A DNA stretch of 64,000 nt from Croceimicrobium sp965656185 (lineage in GTDB: Bacteria > Bacteroidota > Bacteroidia > Flavobacteriales > Schleiferiaceae), in assembly GCA_965656185.1 (NCBI GenBank), contig CBFHJH010000012.1, positions 9,971-73,970 on the forward strand. The letters are read 5' to 3'. This document shows positions 59,697 to 64,000 of this stretch, piece after piece (the stretch's first letter is position 1; every line of letters starts with the position of its first letter). The notes under the pieces are model-generated. The model saw nothing but the letters and a program-made list of their open reading frames with translations, did no database searches and was not told where the DNA came from. A program made the position numbers and the translations under genes.

Positions 59697-61814
59697 CTAA
59701 TTGGGGTATTCCTTGTTCATTTTTTCTTCTAAGGCTACCATTTCATCGCGCAGCGCCGCGGCCTCGATAAAGTCCAAGGCCTTGGCGGCGGTTTCCATTC
59801 TTTTGCGAATCTTCTCGATACCTTTTTTATAATCTCCTTTACTCTGATACTGCAACTCCGGCTCCGCGGCTTTGCTTTCGGGTAACTTAGATCGATAAGG
59901 GTTATGATCCTTTTTGCTGCCAGGTAAAATGGAATCGGTCGACTTTTTCAAAGCCTGCGGTGTAATGCCGTGCTTTTCGTTGTATTCGGCTTGAATTGCC
60001 CTCCGGCGATTGGTTTCATCGATGGTCTTACGCATACTATCGGTGATCTTATCCGCATACATGATAGCCAAGCCATTTACATTACGTGCGGCCCTTCCCA
60101 CGGTTTGTACCAATGAGCGCTCGGCTCTTAAGAAACCTTCTTTATCCGCATCCAGAATAGCCACCAAGCTCACTTCTGGGAGGTCTAGGCCTTCCCTCAA
60201 GAGGTTCACGCCGATCAGTACATCAAAGAGTCCCAAGCGAAGGTCACGCATGATCTCCACTCGCTCTAAGGTATCTACATCCGAGTGGACGTATCTACAG
60301 CGAACACCGTAACGCGTAAGGTACTTGGTCAATTCCTCGGCCATCCGCTTGGTTAAGGTGGTTACCAAAACCCTTTCGTCTAGTTCAGTGCGTTTATTGA
60401 TCTCCTCCATCAGGTCGTCAACCTGATTCTCTACANNNNNNNNNNNNNNNNNNNNNNNNNNNNNNNNNNNNNNNNNNNNNNNNNNNNNNNNNNNNNNNNN
60501 NNNNNNNNNNNNNNNNNNNNNNNNNNNNNNNNNNGGACGAACTTCGATACGCGGGTCCAGAAGGCCGGTCGGGCGGATCAACTGCTCTACCACCACACCT
60601 TCGCTCTTTTCCAACTCATAATCGGCTGGAGTGGCACTCACATAAACTACCTGATTTTGCAACGATTCGAATTCTTCAAATTTCAAAGGTCGGTTGTCCA
60701 TTGCCGCGGGCAAGCGGAATCCGTATTCCACCAAATTCTCCTTTCGCGAACGGTCACCACCATACATGGCGCGTACTTGAGGTACAGTAACGTGACTTTC
60801 GTCGATCACCATCAGATAATCATCTGGAAAATAATCCAACAAGCAGAAAGGTCTAGTACCAGGTGAACGTCCGTCCAGATAGCGCGAATAGTTCTCGATC
60901 CCGGAGCAGTAACCTAATTCACGGATCATTTCCAGATCGAATTCGGTTCTTTCTTGCAAACGCTTCGCCTCCAAAGGCCGGCCATTCTTAGCGAAGAAAT
61001 CCACCTGCTCCACCATATCGTCCTGTATCTGGTGGATGGCCTGCTGCAAATGCTCTTTTCCAGTTACGAAAATGTTAGCGGGAAAAATGCGAACCGAATC
61101 GAAGCTCTCCAGTACCGTCCGATCACTAGGATCAAAACGCTCGATACGCTCGATCTCATCCCCCCAAAAATGAATACGGAAGGCGGTATCGGCGTAAGCC
61201 GGGAAAATATCTACCGTATCGCCCTTCACCCTAAAGTTACCACGACTAAATTCGGCCGCTGTGCGATTATATAAGGCGTTCACAAAGGCATAGAGTAACT
61301 TATTCCGCGGAATAACTTGCCCTACCTCGATCTCGATCACCTGTTTATTAAAGGATTCAGGATTACCGATACCGTAGAGGCAGGAAACCGAAGCTACCAC
61401 CAATACATCGCGTCGGCCGGAAAGTAACGCGGAGGTGGTAGAAAGTCGCAACTTCTCGATTTCATCGTTAATACTTAGGTCCTTCTCAATGTAAGTTCCG
61501 CTGGTGGGAATATAGGCTTCTGGCTGATAGTAATCGTAATAGGAAACGAAGTACTCCACTGCATTATCGGGAAAGAATTGCTTGAATTCAGAGTAGAGCT
61601 GTGCCGCCAAAGTCTTATTGTGACTAAGAACTAAGGTTGGTTTCTGGATCTTTTCGATCAGATTGGCTACGGTAAAGGTCTTGCCCGAACCGGTCACTCC
61701 CAATAAAGTCTGAAAATCAGCCCCGCTATTAACGCCTTCGGCCAACTCCTTGATGGCCTGAGGTTGATCTCCCGTTGGCTTGTATTCTGATTGAATCCTG
61801 AAATTTTGCGACAT
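59697..61814 (-). CDS. uvrB: UvrABC excision nuclease subunit B, with a 99-N gap
   Basis: A DNA-repair helicase with GVTGSGKTFTVANLI (Walker A), the beta-hairpin YYDYYQPEAYIP, helicase motifs V/VI (VLIGVNLLREGLDLPEVSLVAILDADKEGFLR) and a C-terminal UVR domain. UvrB verifies lesions handed over by UvrA and recruits UvrC. The 99 Ns (60436-60534) lie between IEVR-CC and T-VENQVDDL. Joined directly they give CCT (Pro) and IEVRPVENQVDDL, the standard sequence, for a 672-residue protein of normal length. A TAGTTTTG box lies four bases before the ATG. Confidence 0.95.
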   Translation of the reverse strand: MSQNFRIQSEYKPTGDQPQAIKELAEGVNSGADFQTLLGVTGSGKTFTVANLIEKIQKPTLVLSHNKTLAAQLYSEFKQFFPDNAVEYFVSYYDYYQPEAYIPTSGTYIEKDLSINDEIEKLRLSTTSALLSGRRDVLVVASVSCLYGIGNPESFNKQVIEIEVGQVIPRNKLLYAFVNALYNRTAAEFSRGNFRVKGDTVDIFPAYADTAFRIHFWGDEIERIERFDPSDRTVLESFDSVRIFPANIFVTGKEHLQQAIHQIQDDMVEQVDFFAKNGRPLEAKRLQERTEFDLEMIRELGYCSGIENYSRYLDGRSPGTRPFCLLDYFPDDYLMVIDESHVTVPQVRAMYGGDRSRKENLVEYGFRLPAAMDNRPLKFEEFESLQNQVVYVSATPADYELEKSEGVVVEQLIRPTGLLDPRIEVRXXXXXXXXXXXXXXXXXXXXXXXXXXXXXXXXXXVENQVDDLMEEINKRTELDERVLVTTLTKRMAEELTKYLTRYGVRCRYVHSDVDTLERVEIMRDLRLGLFDVLIGVNLLREGLDLPEVSLVAILDADKEGFLRAERSLVQTVGRAARNVNGLAIMYADKITDSMRKTIDETNRRRAIQAEYNEKHGITPQALKKSTDSILPGSKKDHNPYRSKLPESKAAEPELQYQSKGDYKKGIEKIRKRMETAAKALDFIEAAALRDEMVALEEKMNKEYPN
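60436..60534. other. Assembly gap, 99 N (inside uvrB; probably hides no sequence)
   Basis: Flanks CC and T on the minus strand join into a proline codon that restores the conserved UvrB motif, so the placeholder appears to be of zero true length. It has the same length as the gap in dnaK. Confidence 0.9.
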
Positions 61815-61818
61815 TTTG

Positions 61819-61826
61819 CAAAACTA
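61819..61826 (-). promoter_or_regulatory. -7 box placing the uvrB transcript start next to its ATG
   Basis: The minus strand reads TAGTTTTG, an exact TAnnTTTG match, followed by only CAAA before the ATG. The spacing of four bases equals that at the Sua5 and nrnA genes. Confidence 0.45.
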
Positions 61827-61874
61827 CAGCTCTTTATTCGCAATTAGGTCCCCGTCAAATACTTAATAGATGTT

Positions 61875-62765
61875 TTAAATGATCGGTTTGCGGAAAGGCT
61901 TGAACCGATGCTTCATCAACCAGGCGAAGAACCAAGTGCTGAAAAAAGTAAAGCTGCTGTAAATTACCGCCACCAAGGATATTTGTGGGTTTTCCAAAAC
62001 CGAAGAGCCAATAAAAATAGCTAGCGCCGAGTTTTGTAGGCCCATCTCTACAGCGATGGTAAATGCACCATTGTGTTTAATTCCCGCTTTAGTAGCGATC
62101 CAAAAACCAATGGCCATCGTCAACAAGTTGAAGAATAAAAGGGGAAAGAATAATTCAATATTCTCCCAAAAGGCGGCAGGCTGCCCACCATCATCATCGA
62201 GCAATAAAGCAAAGGCAAAAACTCCGAAAAGTAGTAAGGGTAAAATGTAGCGCAGGGGCTGCTGCATAGCTTCGATAATTCGCCTGGGTCCGTATTCATG
62301 ACTCAGCACTCCGGCCACCACCGGTAAAACCACCGTGAGTAGAATTTCCCGGAAGGTATCGGCAAATCCGATCGCTACTTCCGCGTCGGTATCTAAAAAC
62401 CAATGCAGAGCTAAACTCAAGTAAAGCGGTATACTAAGGAGGATTCCTAAACTATTAAAGGAGGTCAAGCTAACCGACAAAGCTACCCGACCCTTTAACA
62501 TATGAGTTACTAAATTCGATGCAGTTCCACCAGGAGCAGAGGCAATTAGGATAAGGCCCACTTTGTATAATGGGTCTATAGGCAATAGCCAAGCCATAAT
62601 AAAAGCCACTAAGGGCAGTAGTATAAACTGGCTGGTTAAGCCTACCAATATGGCTTTGGGTCTTAAGAATACTCGTCTGAAATCCTTAAACTTGAGGTCC
62701 AGACCTATGCCAAACATGATTAAGGCAATGGCCAAAGGGACCAATAGATCAGTGCCTTTATCCAT
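61875..62765 (-). CDS. Bile acid:sodium symporter (BASS) family transporter
   Basis: A 296-residue protein with about ten membrane helices. It has the BASS core GLILIASAPGGTASNLVTHMLKGRVALSVSLT and the later GIKHNGAFTIAVEMGLQNSALA, both sodium-site helices. Prokaryotic members carry organic anions such as keto acids or pantoate rather than bile acids. The cargo here is unknown. It lies 10 bases downstream of the DUF349 gene. Confidence 0.86.
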   Translation of the reverse strand: MDKGTDLLVPLAIALIMFGIGLDLKFKDFRRVFLRPKAILVGLTSQFILLPLVAFIMAWLLPIDPLYKVGLILIASAPGGTASNLVTHMLKGRVALSVSLTSFNSLGILLSIPLYLSLALHWFLDTDAEVAIGFADTFREILLTVVLPVVAGVLSHEYGPRRIIEAMQQPLRYILPLLLFGVFAFALLLDDDGGQPAAFWENIELFFPLLFFNLLTMAIGFWIATKAGIKHNGAFTIAVEMGLQNSALAIFIGSSVLENPQISLVAVIYSSFTFFSTWFFAWLMKHRFKPFRKPII

Positions 62766-62775
62766 GCCCTATCGC

Positions 62776-64000
62776 TTAATCGCCGCTAGAGTCCTCGGTA
62801 CTTTCGGCCTTGGTTGCCGCTGCTTCCTCAGCCTGACGGATTTCCTTGACTTTCTGTCCTAAGAGTTTGAGCTGACTTTGAATATTCTCTACCGTCCTTT
62901 TCTGCGCTTCGATATTCTTGTTGGCTTCTTTTACGATCGGACTGTCGGGATCGCTGCTGCTAAAGAAACTCATGTTGTTTTCCAATTGGATCAGTTCCTT
63001 TTTGGCTTCATCCAATTTACGGCGCAAGTGATCGCGTTCCTCCTGCAGCTTATGGGTTCCCTGTTCTGCCAAACTATCCATTTTGTTTTCAAAACGGATC
63101 TTTTGCGATTCGGCACGATCCATGTCGATCGCCTTGAAGATGGCATCAACGCCTTTATTAAAGCGAGCGTCCAGCTCTCCACGCAGTTTGCGCGGAATAG
63201 GACCTTGATCTTTCCATTCGGCGATAAACTCTTTTACCTTGGCAATGGTGCCCTTCTTATCCTTTAGATCAGGACTGTAGTCCTCCAACTTTTGAAGCAC
63301 CGCTTCCTTGGCCTCGGCATTACCCTCCAGCTCTTTATCTCGTTGTTTGTTGTGCTTGGTCAAGCGGTCGAAGAAGTGATTACAAGCTGCTCTAAACTCC
63401 TTCCAGATCTTATCACTCTCGCTTTTAGGCACATGACCAATCTTTTTCCAATCGGCCTGAATGCGCTTCAAGGCATTCGCCGTATTGCGCCAGTCTTCAC
63501 TGTCCTTAAGCTCCTCGGCCTTGGCCAGTAAATCGCGCTTGCGCTCTAAGTTTTTCTGATGCTCTTTCTTAAGGTCTTTATAGAATTGATTCTTAGCCTT
63601 ATTGAAATCCCTTAAGGCTTCGCGAAACTCTTCCCATACCTCATCGTTCCCAGGAATATGCAATCGGCCGATCTTCTTGAAAGCCGCTTGGATCTCATTG
63701 ATAGACTTGATCGCTTTTTGCCATTCATGGTGCTTCTTAAAGTCTCGGGGTACTTCTTTTATTTTTTCCACCAAAGCCTTCTTCTCTACCAATAATTCCT
63801 CACGCTTGGCCTTCACTTCTTTGTAAAAGGCATCGCGTTTTTCATGAATTTGCTTGGTGATATCCGAGAACTTTTGCCACAAGACCTCCCTCAACTCAGG
63901 CTCTACCGGCCCAATATGGCGCCACTCCTTGTGAAGCTTCTGTAATTCCTTAAAACCTTCGCGTAGGTCCTCCTTCGAAAGAATTTCCTCCGCTTTTTTG
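62776..64000 (-). CDS. DUF349 domain protein (partial, N-terminus beyond window)
   Basis: The minus-strand frame is open from the stop at 62776 to the window edge, giving 408 residues with no true start in view. A TTG near 63894 is an internal leucine. The sequence consists of repeated DUF349 units of about 70 residues, each with a WxxI/W-type core (for example LQKLHKEWRHIGPVEPELREVLWQKF). These are highly charged, coiled-coil-prone helices, and the C-terminus is acidic (AATKAESTEDSSGD). The function is unknown. Confidence 0.8.
   Translation of the reverse strand, partial: KKAEEILSKEDLREGFKELQKLHKEWRHIGPVEPELREVLWQKFSDITKQIHEKRDAFYKEVKAKREELLVEKKALVEKIKEVPRDFKKHHEWQKAIKSINEIQAAFKKIGRLHIPGNDEVWEEFREALRDFNKAKNQFYKDLKKEHQKNLERKRDLLAKAEELKDSEDWRNTANALKRIQADWKKIGHVPKSESDKIWKEFRAACNHFFDRLTKHNKQRDKELEGNAEAKEAVLQKLEDYSPDLKDKKGTIAKVKEFIAEWKDQGPIPRKLRGELDARFNKGVDAIFKAIDMDRAESQKIRFENKMDSLAEQGTHKLQEERDHLRRKLDEAKKELIQLENNMSFFSSSDPDSPIVKEANKNIEAQKRTVENIQSQLKLLGQKVKEIRQAEEAAATKAESTEDSSGD

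Noticed and set aside
1..64000. tRNA or rRNA genes, CRISPR arrays, insertion sequences, prophage or defence systems
   Set aside because: I looked for cloverleaf-like intergenic runs, spaced repeats and transposase or phage proteins and found none; the intergenic regions are too short to hold most of these.

Overview
The window reads as a chromosomal segment of a marine-type Flavobacteriales bacterium (Bacteroidota), probably from a draft or metagenome assembly. The evidence is a gliding lipoprotein GldI, a type IX secretion 'plug' protein, Na+-translocating NQR subunit A, DUF3667, DUF5606 and DUF5777 families, TonB-dependent receptors, and promoter-like TAnnTTTG -7 boxes. Genes are packed densely, often with 1-8 base overlaps, and nearly all are housekeeping or envelope genes. 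I see no tRNA, rRNA, CRISPR array, insertion sequence or prophage. No stretch without a gene exceeds about 160 bases. There are three runs of N (10, 99 and 99 bases).

Layout. 1-6.1 kb: partial nqrA, then the divergent T9SS plug, DUF3667 and Sua5 genes, then lptB-tatC on the minus strand. 6.2-15.9 kb: recQ, rfbC, a lytic transglycosylase, a small membrane protein, mutL, two rhomboid proteases, an EEP-family protein and an outer-membrane protein, all on the plus strand. 15.9-25.1 kb: mostly minus strand, with peroxiredoxin, ZIP transporter, methyltransferase, TauE/SafE permease, a membrane-anchored winged-helix regulator facing a TonB/GldM-like protein, an M14 peptidase, a lipoprotein and a sodium:solute symporter. 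25.2-34.7 kb: lipoprotein, THUMP methyltransferase, priA, YhhN, M48 protease, hsp20, a gapped membrane protein, RluA-type synthase, panB and a lipoprotein. 34.8-46.8 kb: dnaK, a geranylgeranyl-reductase-like oxidoreductase, tpx, thioredoxin, ppx-ppk1-sixA, mazG-DUF5606-TPR lipoprotein-def, ruvX, dapD and a START protein. 46.8-64 kb: two MFS exporters, a DUF5777-YceI-cytochrome cluster, nrnA-gldI-PPIase-PPIase, a glycoside-hydrolase-like protein, a TonB receptor, uvrB, a bile-acid:Na+ symporter and a partial DUF349 protein.

Themes. Protein folding and stress genes recur: hsp20, dnaK, five PPIase domains in three adjacent genes, and thiol peroxidases with thioredoxin. Polyphosphate genes form one cluster, and DNA repair genes (recQ, mutL, ruvX, uvrB, priA) are scattered through the window. 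The most promising little-described unit is the divergent pair at 18963-20721. A regulator with a periplasmic sensor domain, one membrane helix and a cytoplasmic OmpR-type DNA-binding domain faces a secreted or anchored GldM/TonB-like protein. Between them lies a 10-bp-period direct repeat that looks like the regulator's operator. The two 99-N gaps inside dnaK and uvrB appear to hide no sequence, because removing them restores the conserved protein sequences exactly.
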